A stretch of 64,000 bases of DNA from Actinoplanes philippinensis (GCF_900113015.1 NZ_FONV01000004.1:372001-436000); one strand, 5' to 3'. Positions 25,331 to 34,380 are shown, numbered from the stretch's first letter. The notes: generated from the letters alone by a model not told the origin. Made by a program: numbers and translations.

Positions 25331-26152
25331 TCAGCGCAGCGCGAGCAGGGCCGCTCCGGCGAACACCAGGACCGCGCCGGCGGCGGCCGCGCGGGTGAAG
25401 GTGCGGTCGATCAGCCAGGACAGCGGGATGACGAAGAGGGTGCCGGTCTCGCGGAGGGCGGCGATCGCCGGGACCTGGCCGGGCTCCACCATCGACAGCG
25501 CCGTCATCAGCAGACCGCCGGACGCGACCATGCCGGCGCCGGTCGCGATCGTCGCCGGCCGCAGCGCCGCCCGCAGTCCGGGACGGTCGGTGACCAGCGC
25601 GATCGCCAGGGTGCCGACGGTCAGCGGCGCGGTCGACAGCCACAGGTAGGCCGCCGGGTCGGCGTGCCGCAGACCGTACCCGGCGACGAACGGGTAGGCG
25701 GCCGCCGAGATCGCCACCGGGAACGCCGCCGCCAGCACGCGCCGGTCCACCGACCCGGTCGCGCTCAGCCAGACACCGGCGCTGATCAGGGCCACCGCGG
25801 GGTACGCCACCCACGGCACCGGGGCGCCACCGGCGGTCGTGGCCACCAGCACCAGCACCGGCCCGAGACCGCGGGCGACCGGATACACCGTGTGGGCCGG
25901 CGCCCGCAGGTAGGCGCGGCGCAGCACCACCAGGTAGTAGATCTGGAAGGCCGCGCTGACCAGCAGGTACGGCCATGCGCCGGCCTCGATGCGCCAGCGG
26001 GCCAGGGCCACCGGCGCCCACACGGCCAGGCCGGCGACATTGGTCACGGCCAGCGCGGCGACGCCCCGTGACGCCCGGGCGAAAAGGACGTTCCACAGGG
26101 CGTGGACGAAAGCCGACGCCAGCACCAGGGCCAGCGCACCGACGGGAACCAT
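25331..26152 (-). CDS. EamA/DMT-family transporter
   Basis: A 273-aa integral membrane protein with about ten helices in two EamA halves (first half MVPVGALALVLASAFVHALWNVLFARASRG; second half from about residue 140). Members export amino acids or other small metabolites. The segment FVIPLSWLIDRTFTRAAAAGAVLVFAGAALLAL at the C terminus is typical. Confidence 0.85.
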   Translation of the reverse strand: MVPVGALALVLASAFVHALWNVLFARASRGVAALAVTNVAGLAVWAPVALARWRIEAGAWPYLLVSAAFQIYYLVVLRRAYLRAPAHTVYPVARGLGPVLVLVATTAGGAPVPWVAYPAVALISAGVWLSATGSVDRRVLAAAFPVAISAAAYPFVAGYGLRHADPAAYLWLSTAPLTVGTLAIALVTDRPGLRAALRPATIATGAGMVASGGLLMTALSMVEPGQVPAIAALRETGTLFVIPLSWLIDRTFTRAAAAGAVLVFAGAALLALR

Positions 26153-26188
26153 GCGACCTCACCGGGGGAAGAAATCGGACGGGCGGGT

Positions 26189-26194
26189 TAGCGT
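26189..26194 (+). promoter_or_regulatory. Candidate leaderless -10 box TAGCGT
   Basis: TAGCGT (TANNNT) is 7 nt upstream of ATG 26202 and supports that start and a leaderless mRNA for the NmrA-like gene. Confidence 0.4.
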
Positions 26195-26201
26195 GGGGGT
26201 C

Positions 26202-27026
26202 ATGAGCCTCGACAGCACGATTCTGGTGCTCGGCGGGACCGGGACGGTCGGCAGCCGGGTGGCCGCGCGGCTGCGGGACGCGGGACGGGACGTCCGGGCC
26301 GTGTCGCGTCACAGTTCGCCACGGTTCGACTGGACGGATCCCGGCTCGTGGGTGGGGGCGCTTGGCGGCGTACACACCATGTTTGTGCTTTTGCCTGATC
26401 GGTTCGGCATGCCGGAGGGGTTCCTTCCGGCGGCGCTGCGCGCCGGGGTGCGGCGGATGGTGCTGCACTCCGACCGCGGCCTGGAGGTGATGGGTCTCGG
26501 TCACCTCCAAAAGGCCGAGCAGGAGGTACGGGACTCCGGCGCCGCCTGGTCCATCGTGCGGCCCGACTGGTTCCACCAGGACTTCGAGACGTTCTTCCGG
26601 CAGCCGGTGATCGACGGGCGGCTGTGCGTGCCGATCGGCGGCGCCGGGCAGGGCTTCATCGACGCCGACGACGTCGCCGCGGTCGAAGTGGCCGCTCTGA
26701 CCAGCGACGATCTGCTCGGTCAGGTGGTCGAGGTGACCGGGCCGCGGACGCTGTCGTTCGGCGCGGCGGTCGCCTCGATCGCCGCCGCCACCGGCCGGGA
26801 GATCACCTTCGACGGCACCGCCGAGGGGTACCGCGAGACGATGCGCGCCGACGGCCTGCCCGATGAGGTGATCGAGACGCTGATAGCCGATTTCGGTCGT
26901 CTCGCCGCGCGCGGGGACACCCGGCCGACCGGCGCCGTCGAACGGATCCTGAACCGTCCGGGCCGCGACTTCACCGACTACGTCGCCGAGGCGGCCGCCC
27001 GCGGCGTCTGGCGCCCGGCCGGGTAG
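26202..27026 (+). CDS. NmrA-like NAD(P)-binding protein
   Basis: A 274-aa atypical SDR. The N-terminal dinucleotide motif is ILVLGGTGTVGSRVAARL, followed by the NmrA-like walk (VRRMVLHSDRGLEVMG, WSIVRPDWFHQDF) and no canonical YxxxK dyad. Relatives are NAD(P)H sensors or quinone/azo reductases. Its promoter region is shared with the divergent EamA gene. Confidence 0.8.
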   Translation: MSLDSTILVLGGTGTVGSRVAARLRDAGRDVRAVSRHSSPRFDWTDPGSWVGALGGVHTMFVLLPDRFGMPEGFLPAALRAGVRRMVLHSDRGLEVMGLGHLQKAEQEVRDSGAAWSIVRPDWFHQDFETFFRQPVIDGRLCVPIGGAGQGFIDADDVAAVEVAALTSDDLLGQVVEVTGPRTLSFGAAVASIAAATGREITFDGTAEGYRETMRADGLPDEVIETLIADFGRLAARGDTRPTGAVERILNRPGRDFTDYVAEAAARGVWRPAG

Positions 27027-27091
27027 CGCCGTACAGGCCGTAGGACCCTGTCCGGTGGGCCCGGCGACAGGCAGGATCGGGCCATCGCCGG

Positions 27092-27159
27092 CCGGGTCGA
27101 TGAACCGGCCGGGTCGAGGGATCGGCCGGGTCGATGAGCCGGCCGGGTCGAGGGATCGT
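27092..27159 (+). repeat. 17-bp tandem repeat, 4 units (34-bp super-repeat)
   Basis: CCGGGTCGATGAACCGG-type and CCGGGTCGAGGGATCGG-type units alternate, so the array is two copies of a 34-bp unit. It lies in the 262-bp gap before the MoeA gene, where no other gene was found. Confidence 0.8.
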
Positions 27160-27288
27160 CGGTGGGCGGGGATCCGGGCGCATCGCCGGTCACAACGGGA
27201 GCGGACAGTGGGTGAGGTTTTGGTCGCACGGCGGCAGCAGGGTGGGCACGGCGCGGACACAGCGGGCGGGTCTACTCGGGCGGTGCAC

Positions 27289-28467
27289 ATGTCGTGGGCG
27301 GACGCCTATGCCGTCGCGCGGGACACCGCCAAGCCGCTGGCCGCCGAGCTGACGCGGGTGGTCGAGGCGACCGGGCGGGTGCTGGCCGCGGCGGTGCGGT
27401 GCGAGCGGCCGGTTCCAGCGTTCGACAACGCGGCGATGGACGGGTTCGCGATCGCCGGCGACGGCCCCTGGACGGTGCGGGGCCGGGTCCTCGCGGGGCG
27501 GCCCGCCGACGGCGGACGGCTGCTCCCGGGCACGGCCGTGGAGATCGCGACCGGGGCGCTGCTGCCGGACGGCGCCGAGGCGGTGCTGCCGTACGAGGAC
27601 TGCCGTGTCGAGGACGACCTGGTCATCGAGGTCGCCGCGACCGAAGACCGGCCGGACGGCCGGCCCGCCGGAGATCAGACGGGTCCTCGCCGGAAGCGGC
27701 ACATCCGCCGGGCCGGTGACGCCCTCTCCCCCGGCACGCTGATCGCCCCCGCCGGGCGGATCGTCACCGCCACCGTGGCGGCGGCCGCGCTGCAGGCCGG
27801 AGCCGAACAGGTGCTCGCCCACCGCCGGCCGACCGTGACGATGCTGGTCACCGGCGACGAGGTGATCACCGAGGGGTCGCCCGGCCCGGGCCAGGTACGG
27901 GACACCTTCACCGGGCTGGTGACCGCGATCACCGCACGGGCCGGCGGCCGTCTCGACATCTCCCGGCGGCTGCCCGACGACCCGGCCGCCCTCGGTGAAG
28001 CCCTGCACGGCGCGTGCTCCGACGTGATCGTGGTCAGCGGATCATCCTCGGCCGGGGCGGCGGACCATCTGCACCGGCTGCTGGACGAGGCGGCCGCCAC
28101 GTGGCTGGTCCGCGGGGTGGCCTGCCGGCCCGGGCATCCGCAGGCGCTGGCGGTGCTGCCGGACGGGCGTCATGTGGTCAGTCTGCCCGGGAACCCGTAC
28201 GCCGGCCTGGTCGCCGCCCTGACCCTGCTGGAACCGCTGGTGGCCGCCCTCGCCGGACGCCCGCCCGCGCCCCTGCCGACCGCGACGGTGACCGGTCCCG
28301 TCAGGCTGATGGCCGGCGGCGTCCGCATCGTCCCGATCGGCCCGGCCGGTGATCTCGCGGCCGCCGGCCCGGTCGGACTCCACGCCGCGGCGGTGGCCGG
28401 CGCCCTCGCCGTCCTCCCGGACGACTGGACCGACGGCGACCCGGCCGTGACACTCACCGTCCCCTGA
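27289..28467 (+). CDS. moeA: MoeA-like molybdopterin molybdenumtransferase paralogue
   Basis: A 392-aa protein with MoeA domain order: N-terminal SWADAYAVARDTAKPL, the FDNAAMDGFAI motif, the MogA-like domain (VTMLVTGDEVI) and a C-terminal beta domain. MoeA inserts molybdate into adenylylated molybdopterin. Key loops are atypical: SGSSSAGAADH replaces the GGVSxGxxD motif and RPGHPQ replaces the KPGKP loop. It may be a functional actinobacterial variant or a repurposed paralogue. ATG 27289 chosen; no other cofactor gene nearby. Confidence 0.75.
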   Translation: MSWADAYAVARDTAKPLAAELTRVVEATGRVLAAAVRCERPVPAFDNAAMDGFAIAGDGPWTVRGRVLAGRPADGGRLLPGTAVEIATGALLPDGAEAVLPYEDCRVEDDLVIEVAATEDRPDGRPAGDQTGPRRKRHIRRAGDALSPGTLIAPAGRIVTATVAAAALQAGAEQVLAHRRPTVTMLVTGDEVITEGSPGPGQVRDTFTGLVTAITARAGGRLDISRRLPDDPAALGEALHGACSDVIVVSGSSSAGAADHLHRLLDEAAATWLVRGVACRPGHPQALAVLPDGRHVVSLPGNPYAGLVAALTLLEPLVAALAGRPPAPLPTATVTGPVRLMAGGVRIVPIGPAGDLAAAGPVGLHAAAVAGALAVLPDDWTDGDPAVTLTVP

Positions 28468-28501
28468 CCCCGCCGCACCGGAGTTTGTCGTACCCCTGCT
28501 C

Positions 28502-28507
28502 TAGGGT
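28502..28507 (+). promoter_or_regulatory. Candidate leaderless -10 box TAGGGT
   Basis: TAGGGT lies 7 nt before ATG 28515, the first gene of the DUF4132 operon. Confidence 0.4.
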
Positions 28508-28514
28508 TCGCGGC

Positions 28515-28934
28515 ATGGTCGACGTCGAGGTGCGCAGCCGGGTGACCGGCACGTCCGAGGGCCTGCCCCCGGTGCTGGTGCGGCTGGCCGGCGAGCAGAC
28601 GACCGCGCGGGAGCTGATCCACCGCGCGGTCGAGGAGCAGATCCGGCTGGCCGGCGCCGACACGTCCCGCTGCCGGCGCGCTCTCGACCGTCAGTTCCTG
28701 TCCGACGACGATCTGCGGGCCCAGGCCGCGACAGGCGTGATCCGCATGCCGCGCGCGCCGTCGTCGCCACCCGATGTCGAGGCCGAGGTCGCGCGGGCGC
28801 ACCGGGCCTTCCGCCGCGGCACGTTCGTCCTGTTCAACGGCGGCCGGCAGGTCACCGGGCTCGATGAGCCGATCACCGTCCGCCTCGGTGAGCCGGTGGT
28901 GTTCCTGCGCCTGGTCGCCCTGGTGGGTGGCTGA
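28515..28934 (+). CDS. Small partner protein of the DUF4132 operon
   Basis: A 139-aa protein with a beta-strand/helix N-terminal half (ELIHRAVEEQIRLAGADTSRCRRALDRQFL) and a C-terminal beta segment ending FLRLVALVGG. Its stop overlaps the start of the 923-aa DUF4132 gene. I recall similar small genes beside DUF4132 genes in actinomycetes; biochemical function is not known. Confidence 0.6.
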   Translation: MVDVEVRSRVTGTSEGLPPVLVRLAGEQTTARELIHRAVEEQIRLAGADTSRCRRALDRQFLSDDDLRAQAATGVIRMPRAPSSPPDVEAEVARAHRAFRRGTFVLFNGGRQVTGLDEPITVRLGEPVVFLRLVALVGG

Positions 28935-31705
28935 TGGCCGACCCGATCGACTTCGTCCCGGAGGTCTGTGTCGAGGGTGTCCGCCGCGGCCGGGAGGTCC
29001 TGCTGGGCCTGCTGGAGCGCGCGCGGGCCGCCACCCCGGCCGCCCTGGTGCCGCTCGCCGACGAGATCCGGTTGTCGATGCGCCGCGGCGGCCAGTCCTC
29101 CGGCGGCCACCTGCGGTCGTGTTCCCTCGACATCGTCGCGGCGTTCGACACGATCTACGACGACGCGTTCCCGGTGCGCGACCCGGCCGACGTCGCCGGC
29201 CTGCTCGACGTCCCGTGGGCGAGCGCGTCCCGCCGTGCCCTGCTGATCGAGGCGGCCGGTTCTCACCTCTTCCTCGACGAGGTGACGCGGCGGGCCTTCG
29301 CCACCGGCGACGTCCGCCTGCTCGAAATCGTGCTCCACACCCCACACGGCAACTCACCGCGCCAGACCGTCGCCCGCATCCTCGACGCCCTGCACGCCGC
29401 GAAGGCTCTGGATGCCGCAGCGGTCGCCCGCGCCTTCACCGACGATCCCTACGTGTGGCGCGACATCGCCGGCCTGCCGTGCGCCGACGCGGTGCGCTCC
29501 CACATCGACACGATGATCTGGCACCTGGTCAGCGCCCCCGACCGCCACCACTCCCGGCCCGAGGCGGCGGCCCCCACCGCCGTCGGCCGCACACCCGGCC
29601 GGACCCTGCCCTCCACCGGCGGCCCCGCACCCGGCGCGTCCCTCTCCCCGTCGACCGGGCTCACGCCGCAACCCGCCCTCCCGACCCCCACCGGCCAGGT
29701 GGGCTCCACCGCTCGGCCCGATGTCCCGGCCGGCTCCACCGCTCGGCCCGATGATCCGGCCGACTCCGCTCGGCCCGATGACCCAGCCGACTCCGCTCGG
29801 CCCGATGTCCCGGCCGGCTCCACCGCCGAGGCCGCTGTCCCGGAGGCGGCCGGTCGCGTGGATCGGCTGGCCGACTTCCCGGAGGGTCCGGCCCCCCGGG
29901 GCCTGCGGTTCGTGCGGGCCGCTCTCGACGGGGCCGGTGGGCAGGACGGCGCCGACTATCTCGGCACGGCCCAGCTGACCTCCGCCGAGCAGCACGAGCT
30001 GGTGGAAATGCTGCGCGACCGCCCCGCGGCCGACCGGGAACGGGTCTGGCGGTGGCGGGTCGAGGCCGGCGACGACGCGGCCCTCCTGCCGCTCTTCGAC
30101 CTGGCGGGCGCCGCGCCCCTGCTGCGCCTGATCCGCGCGATGCCGACCGGTCACGAGCCGTTCCGGCAGGACCGCGCCGAGATCCTCGCGGTCGTGGAGT
30201 CGGTCGGCCCCGAGATCGCCCGCCGGCTGCTGAAACGGCAACCCAGCGAGCTGGTGTCGGCGGTCCTCGGCGACAACCGGGCCGCCGTCCTCAAACGGGT
30301 GAAGAACAACGCGTTGCAGGGCATCGCCGCGTTCGGGATGCTGCCGCTCGCGCCCGACGAGACCGTTCTCGATCGCTACCTGGCGGTGCGGGAGGTCGCG
30401 AGGAGAGGCCCCGCCCTCGGCCCCAACCGTCGCCTCTCCCACGCGGCGGCCGTCGACATCGCCCTCGACCACCTCGCCCAGGTGACCGGCGCCGGCGACG
30501 CGAGCCGTCTCGAGTGGGACTGTGAGGCACGCCTCGCCGCCGAGACACCGGCCGCGGCCGACGCCGGCGACTACCGGATCGAGCTGCGGTTCGACGGCGC
30601 CGAGCCGCTGCTGGCGGTGAGCCGGGCCGGCAGGCCGCTGAGATCGGTGCCCGCCGAGGTCCGGGCGCACCCGTCCTACAAGGAGCTGCGCGAGCACCAG
30701 GAGCGGCTTCGCGAGCAGGCCCGGCGGATGCGGACCGGCCTCGTCGAGCGACTGGTCGCCACCGCGGCGACGCTCACCGCCGACGAGCTGGCCCGGCTAC
30801 GGTCACTACCGGCCGGCGCGGCCATGCTGCCCGCCCTGATCTGGCGCGACCACACCGGCGCCGTCGGCCTGCTCGACGACCTCGACACGGCCGGCCCGGT
30901 CACCGCCGTGCACCCGTTCGACCTGCTCACCGCGGGCACACTGGCCCACTGGCAGGAGGAGGTCGTGCGGCGCCGGCTGCGGCAGCCGGTCAAACAGGCG
31001 TTCCGGGAGCTGTACGTGGTGACTCCCGCCGAACGTGCAGCGGTCGACGTCTCGCAGCGCTTCGCCGGGCAGACCGTGACCGGCCGGGTCGCCGCCCAGC
31101 TGCTGGCGGGCCGCGGCTGGAGCACGGGCCACGAGTACGGCGATCAGCAGGCCACCCGTCCCGCCGGTGACGGGCTGACCGCGGCGCTGAGTGCCGGCCT
31201 GCACGGCTACTGGGGCGTGAGCGACGTGCTGATCGGCGGCCTGCGGTTCCTCCGGGACGGCCGGCCGATCCCGCTGGCCGACGTACCACCGATCGTGTTC
31301 TCCGAGACCATGCGCGATCTCGACCTCGCCGTCTCGGTCGCGGGCACCGGCGGCGAGCCCTGGGGGTCGCCGGCGCAGGCGGAGAGCCGGGCCCGCGTGC
31401 TGGCCGCCCTGATCACCGACCTGGGCCTGACACGGGTCAGCATCGACGGGACAGCCGCCGTGGTCCGCGGCAGCCGCGCCACCTACCGGGTGCACCTCAC
31501 CAGCGGCAGCATCCACGTCGAGCCGGCCGGCTACCTGTGTGTGGTTCCGGCCGGTTTCGGGGCGACCGCCCACCAGCGCCTGTTCCTGCCGTTCGCCGAC
31601 GACGACCGGATGACCAGCGTGATCCTCAGCAAGGTCCTCCTGCTGTCCGAGGACGACCGCATCACCGACCCCTCGATCCTCCAGCAGCTGAAAACCCTCA
31701 CATGA
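28934..31705 (+). CDS. DUF4132 (MolR-like) large protein
   Basis: A 923-aa protein. The N-terminal part (to about 210) is helical, a low-complexity Pro/Asp linker (about 257-300) contains degenerate 9-10-residue repeats, and the C-terminal half (about 480-923) matches the DUF4132/DUF7737 pattern, including the closing ILSKVLLLSEDDRITDPSILQQL. Family members occur with WGR/MolR proteins and have no established activity. It is translationally coupled on both sides (ATGA), forming an operon with a 139-aa partner and a DUF4253 protein. Confidence 0.75.
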   Translation: MADPIDFVPEVCVEGVRRGREVLLGLLERARAATPAALVPLADEIRLSMRRGGQSSGGHLRSCSLDIVAAFDTIYDDAFPVRDPADVAGLLDVPWASASRRALLIEAAGSHLFLDEVTRRAFATGDVRLLEIVLHTPHGNSPRQTVARILDALHAAKALDAAAVARAFTDDPYVWRDIAGLPCADAVRSHIDTMIWHLVSAPDRHHSRPEAAAPTAVGRTPGRTLPSTGGPAPGASLSPSTGLTPQPALPTPTGQVGSTARPDVPAGSTARPDDPADSARPDDPADSARPDVPAGSTAEAAVPEAAGRVDRLADFPEGPAPRGLRFVRAALDGAGGQDGADYLGTAQLTSAEQHELVEMLRDRPAADRERVWRWRVEAGDDAALLPLFDLAGAAPLLRLIRAMPTGHEPFRQDRAEILAVVESVGPEIARRLLKRQPSELVSAVLGDNRAAVLKRVKNNALQGIAAFGMLPLAPDETVLDRYLAVREVARRGPALGPNRRLSHAAAVDIALDHLAQVTGAGDASRLEWDCEARLAAETPAAADAGDYRIELRFDGAEPLLAVSRAGRPLRSVPAEVRAHPSYKELREHQERLREQARRMRTGLVERLVATAATLTADELARLRSLPAGAAMLPALIWRDHTGAVGLLDDLDTAGPVTAVHPFDLLTAGTLAHWQEEVVRRRLRQPVKQAFRELYVVTPAERAAVDVSQRFAGQTVTGRVAAQLLAGRGWSTGHEYGDQQATRPAGDGLTAALSAGLHGYWGVSDVLIGGLRFLRDGRPIPLADVPPIVFSETMRDLDLAVSVAGTGGEPWGSPAQAESRARVLAALITDLGLTRVSIDGTAAVVRGSRATYRVHLTSGSIHVEPAGYLCVVPAGFGATAHQRLFLPFADDDRMTSVILSKVLLLSEDDRITDPSILQQLKTLT
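29702..29829 (+). repeat. Degenerate 27/30-bp in-frame repeat in the DUF4132 gene
   Basis: About four and a half units encoding variants of GSTARPDVPA and DSARPDDPA form the linker between the N-terminal and central parts of the protein. Confidence 0.8.
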
Positions 31706-32628
31706 CACTCTTCGCCATGCCCGCCACCGAACGGCTCGCGGTCACCCCGTCGGGCGCGGAGGTCACCGGTTTCACCGTCGGCAGCGACACGGCCCTGGAC
31801 TGGTGGCACCGGCTGCGCGCGGCCTATCCGGAGACCGGGTTGTGGCCGCTGCTGATAGACGACGACGCTCCCGGATACCTGGAGGATCCGTACACCCACG
31901 CCACCGTCGAGGAGTCGTTGACGCAGGCGTACGCACTGGACGGCGCCGCGATACTGGCCGGATCCGACGGACCGTCGCCAACCTGCCACGACCAGGTGTC
32001 CGCCGCCGAGATCCCCACCGAACCAGCCGACCGACCGTCGCCGGCCCGCCACGACCAGTCATCCGCCGCCGAGATCCCCACCGAACCAGCCGACCGACCG
32101 TCGCCGACCTGCCACGACCGGGCGTCCGCCGCCGAGATCCCCACCGAACCAGCCGACCGACCGTCGCCGGCCCGCCACGACCAGTCATCCGCCGCCGAGA
32201 TCCCCACCGAACCGGCCGACGACGGCGAGTGGCCCGGCGACCCGGAGCGGCCAGGTCTCTGGCTGCCCTACGACGGGAACGGCCGGCCATTGCCGATCAC
32301 GGTCGCCCTGGTCCCGGCCGCCGAGCCGTGGCTGGTGCCGGTGACCCTGCACTACGGAGGGTGGAACGGCTACCCCGACCCCGGGGAGCACGCCGCGATC
32401 ATGCGGCATTTCCTCGACGAGTACGGCGCCGAGCCGGTGTTCTGGAGCGGCGCGAACCTCGACTACCTGGTCGCCCGCCCACCCACGACTCGCCCGGAGG
32501 CGGTGGCCCTGGCCTGGAAATACCGCCGGTACAACGACGGCGAGTACGACTTCTACCGGGCCGAGACCCTGACCGGCCTGGCCGCGGCCCTGCTGAACAA
32601 CCCCGTCTGGCGCATGTGGTGGGACTGA
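31702..32628 (+). CDS. DUF4253-domain protein with a 21-residue tandem repeat insert
   Basis: A 308-aa protein. The C-terminal part (about 180-308) has the DUF4253 pattern: PWLVPVTLHYGGWNGYPDPGE, FLDEYGAEPVFWSG, LDYLVARPPTTRPEAVALAWKY. The N-terminal 85 residues hold the conserved start of the family. Between them lie four 21-residue repeats (PSPARHDQSSAAEIPTEPA type). Its ATG overlaps the DUF4132 stop. Function unknown; the coupling suggests action together with DUF4132. Confidence 0.75.
   Translation: MTLFAMPATERLAVTPSGAEVTGFTVGSDTALDWWHRLRAAYPETGLWPLLIDDDAPGYLEDPYTHATVEESLTQAYALDGAAILAGSDGPSPTCHDQVSAAEIPTEPADRPSPARHDQSSAAEIPTEPADRPSPTCHDRASAAEIPTEPADRPSPARHDQSSAAEIPTEPADDGEWPGDPERPGLWLPYDGNGRPLPITVALVPAAEPWLVPVTLHYGGWNGYPDPGEHAAIMRHFLDEYGAEPVFWSGANLDYLVARPPTTRPEAVALAWKYRRYNDGEYDFYRAETLTGLAAALLNNPVWRMWWD
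31966..32217 (+). repeat. 63-bp in-frame tandem repeat, 4 copies
   Basis: Four contiguous 63-bp units fill 31966-32217. Units 2 and 4 are almost identical, and units 1 and 3 share the PSPTCHD variant, so the array probably grew by duplication of a 126-bp pair. Confidence 0.95.
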
Positions 32629-32646
32629 CATCACCCGATCGTGTCG

Positions 32647-32988
32647 TCAGCCTTCGACGGCGCGTGGCGCATACATGATGACGGCGAAACCGAGCAGGCA
32701 CAGCCCGGCCCCGATCAGGTCCCAGCGGTCCGGCCGGAAACCGTCGACGAGGACGCCCCACAACAGCGATCCGGCGACGAAAACCCCGCCATAGGCGGCC
32801 AGGATCCGGCCGAAATTCGGATCGGGCTGAAAAGTCGCAACGAAGCCGTATGCACCGAGCGCGATCACGCCGGCGGCGATCCACCACAGGCCCCGATTCT
32901 CCCGCCAGCCCTGCCAGATCAGCCAGGCTCCCCCGATCTCCGCCACCGCGGCCAGCACGAACAGAAAAAGCGACCGCGCAGTGATCAT
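32647..32988 (-). CDS. YnfA/UPF0060-family membrane protein
   Basis: A 113-aa four-helix protein beginning [24 protein letters not shown] and ending [19 protein letters not shown], the characteristic layout of the UPF0060/YnfA family, which resembles small multidrug-resistance transporters. It faces the DUF4253 gene tail to tail with a 17-bp gap. Confidence 0.85.
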   Translation of the reverse strand: MITARSLFLFVLAAVAEIGGAWLIWQGWRENRGLWWIAAGVIALGAYGFVATFQPDPNFGRILAAYGGVFVAGSLLWGVLVDGFRPDRWDLIGAGLCLLGFAVIMYAPRAVEG

Positions 32989-32999
32989 GAACGGACCCT

Positions 33000-33238
33000 A
33001 TCCCCGGGCCCGCACCGCACCGACCGGAGGCGGGCGTCCCCGAACAGGCTGGGGCGGCACCGGATCAGCCGGCGGACGACGAGCGATCAGAGCCCGCAGT
33101 GGCATGCCACCGAAACCGAAGTCCCATCGGCAACGGACCGGCCATCGGCACAGCCCCGCGCGGCGGCTGGTCGTGGGTGCTGTCGCAGGCCTTCCCTGAA
33201 CAGCCGGCCCGCTTCCGAAGGGTGCGTCCGGCGGCGGG
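33000..33238. other. Intergenic region without recognisable gene
   Basis: The whole gene-free stretch runs from 32989 to 33539. The first part has no convincing frame with codon bias or start signal; the rest is the 60-bp repeat array. It must contain the promoter of the - strand YnfA-like gene. Confidence 0.5.
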
Positions 33239-33498
33239 TAGCGAGTGCCGTCGCGGGGCCGCCGGCCCGACTCCGAACGTGCGCCGTCCCGGCGGCCGGT
33301 AGCGAGCGCCGCCGCAGGCCGCCGGCCCGACTCCGAACGGGCGCCGTCCCGGCGGCCGGTAGCGAGCGCCGCCGCAGGCCGCCAGCCCGACTCCGAATGC
33401 TGCCGCCCCGGCGACCGGTAGCGAGCACCGCCGCAGGCCGCCAGCCCGACTCCGAACGGCGCCGTCCCGGCGGCCGGTAGCGAATGCCGTCGCGAGCC
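33239..33498. repeat. 60-bp intergenic minisatellite, about 4.3 copies
   Basis: Units of 59-60 bp start near 33241, 33301, 33361 and 33420, with a partial unit after 33479. Each contains GCCCGACTCCGAA and CCCGGCGGCCGGTAGCGA. The two central copies are nearly identical and the outer ones more diverged. Because the period is a multiple of three, long frames open across it, but they show no start or conserved domain. Confidence 0.9.
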
Positions 33499-33539
33499 AT
33501 TGCATAGCGGCTCGGTCTCCGGTCCGACGACGGGACCGC

Positions 33540-34193
33540 TCAGCGGGCGGACGCCGGCACCGGCTCGGCGGCTGCGGCCCGGGTGTGCGCTACCAGGTGG
33601 GCGAGCGGCGCAGGCAGGTTTCGGCGGAACTGGTCGGAGAGCCGCGCCCGGTCGCGGGGGTTGCACGTGTCGAGGACGAACGCGTCGAGGCCGGTGGCGA
33701 GGATCAGGCCGGCGAGCATCAGGTCGGCGATGTCGAGGTTCTCGTTGTACGACAGGTGGGTGCGGATCCGGGCGGCCGGCTCGCCGGGGCTTTTCGGGTC
33801 GGCGAGGACCAGCGACGTGGTGCCGGAGCCGAGGAGCCGCCGCTTGGTCTCCAGGCGCAGTGTGCCGGCCGCGATGAGGCGGCGTTCGACGAGTTGGGTG
33901 GCGGTGCCGTTGGCGAGGTGGGCGATCCACTGGCCGAGCCCGTGCGGGCCGGGGCCGCGCGTCAGCCGCTGGAGGATCGCGGAGGTGGCCGGGTCGCCTG
34001 TGGGAGTGGCGTCGGCCACGTACAGCGTGTCGCCGTCGGGGCGCACCCGCCGCCAGAACATCAGCTCGCCGAGGAGCGCCGCGCCGAGGCCGACGCCGAG
34101 GAGGCGGTCGGGCAGCAGTGACCGGCCGCCTATTCCGTCGTGTGCGGCCAGGTAGAACTCGTCGGCGGGCGCTAGTTTCGGCGGCGATGTCAT
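33540..34193 (-). CDS. GPP34 (GOLPH3)-like phosphoprotein
   Basis: A 217-aa GPP34-family protein: ADEFYLAAHD at the N terminus, LLPDRLLGVGLGAALLGELM, and VERRLIAAGTLRLETKRRLLG. Eukaryotic GOLPH3 binds phosphatidylinositol-4-phosphate; the bacterial proteins are common in actinomycetes and their role is unknown. The 34194-34380 gap holds its promoter and that of the divergent gene. Confidence 0.85.
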   Translation of the reverse strand: MTSPPKLAPADEFYLAAHDGIGGRSLLPDRLLGVGLGAALLGELMFWRRVRPDGDTLYVADATPTGDPATSAILQRLTRGPGPHGLGQWIAHLANGTATQLVERRLIAAGTLRLETKRRLLGSGTTSLVLADPKSPGEPAARIRTHLSYNENLDIADLMLAGLILATGLDAFVLDTCNPRDRARLSDQFRRNLPAPLAHLVAHTRAAAAEPVPASAR

Positions 34194-34380
34194 CGGCTCA
34201 GCCCCAGAGATCGACGTCCGTGTCGAACCGCGAGACTATCCGCGGATGGTTGCCGCAAGGTTGCCTCCCGGTGAGAGGTGCCTGGGGATTCCCGTCGTAG
34301 GGTGAGCAACGGCTCTCACGTGCGGCACGGACGTGTCGATACGGCAAGAGGATCAGTGGTCGCATCGGAGCGGAGGTCGG

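Noticed and set aside
25179..27290. 703-codon - strand open frame
   Set aside because: It covers the NTF2-like, EamA and NmrA genes in wrong frames; its translation is low-complexity Arg/Gly/Pro, while the other frames show conserved motifs.
33239..33498. CRISPR-like direct repeats (also at 20418, 47810 and 51383)
   Set aside because: The units are contiguous with no unique spacers, are not palindromic CRISPR repeats, and no cas genes are present.
32998..33930. Long - strand frame across the 60-bp repeats with a 20-residue periodic sequence
   Set aside because: Frame openness follows from a repeat period divisible by three; it overlaps the real GPP34 gene and lacks a plausible start and domain.
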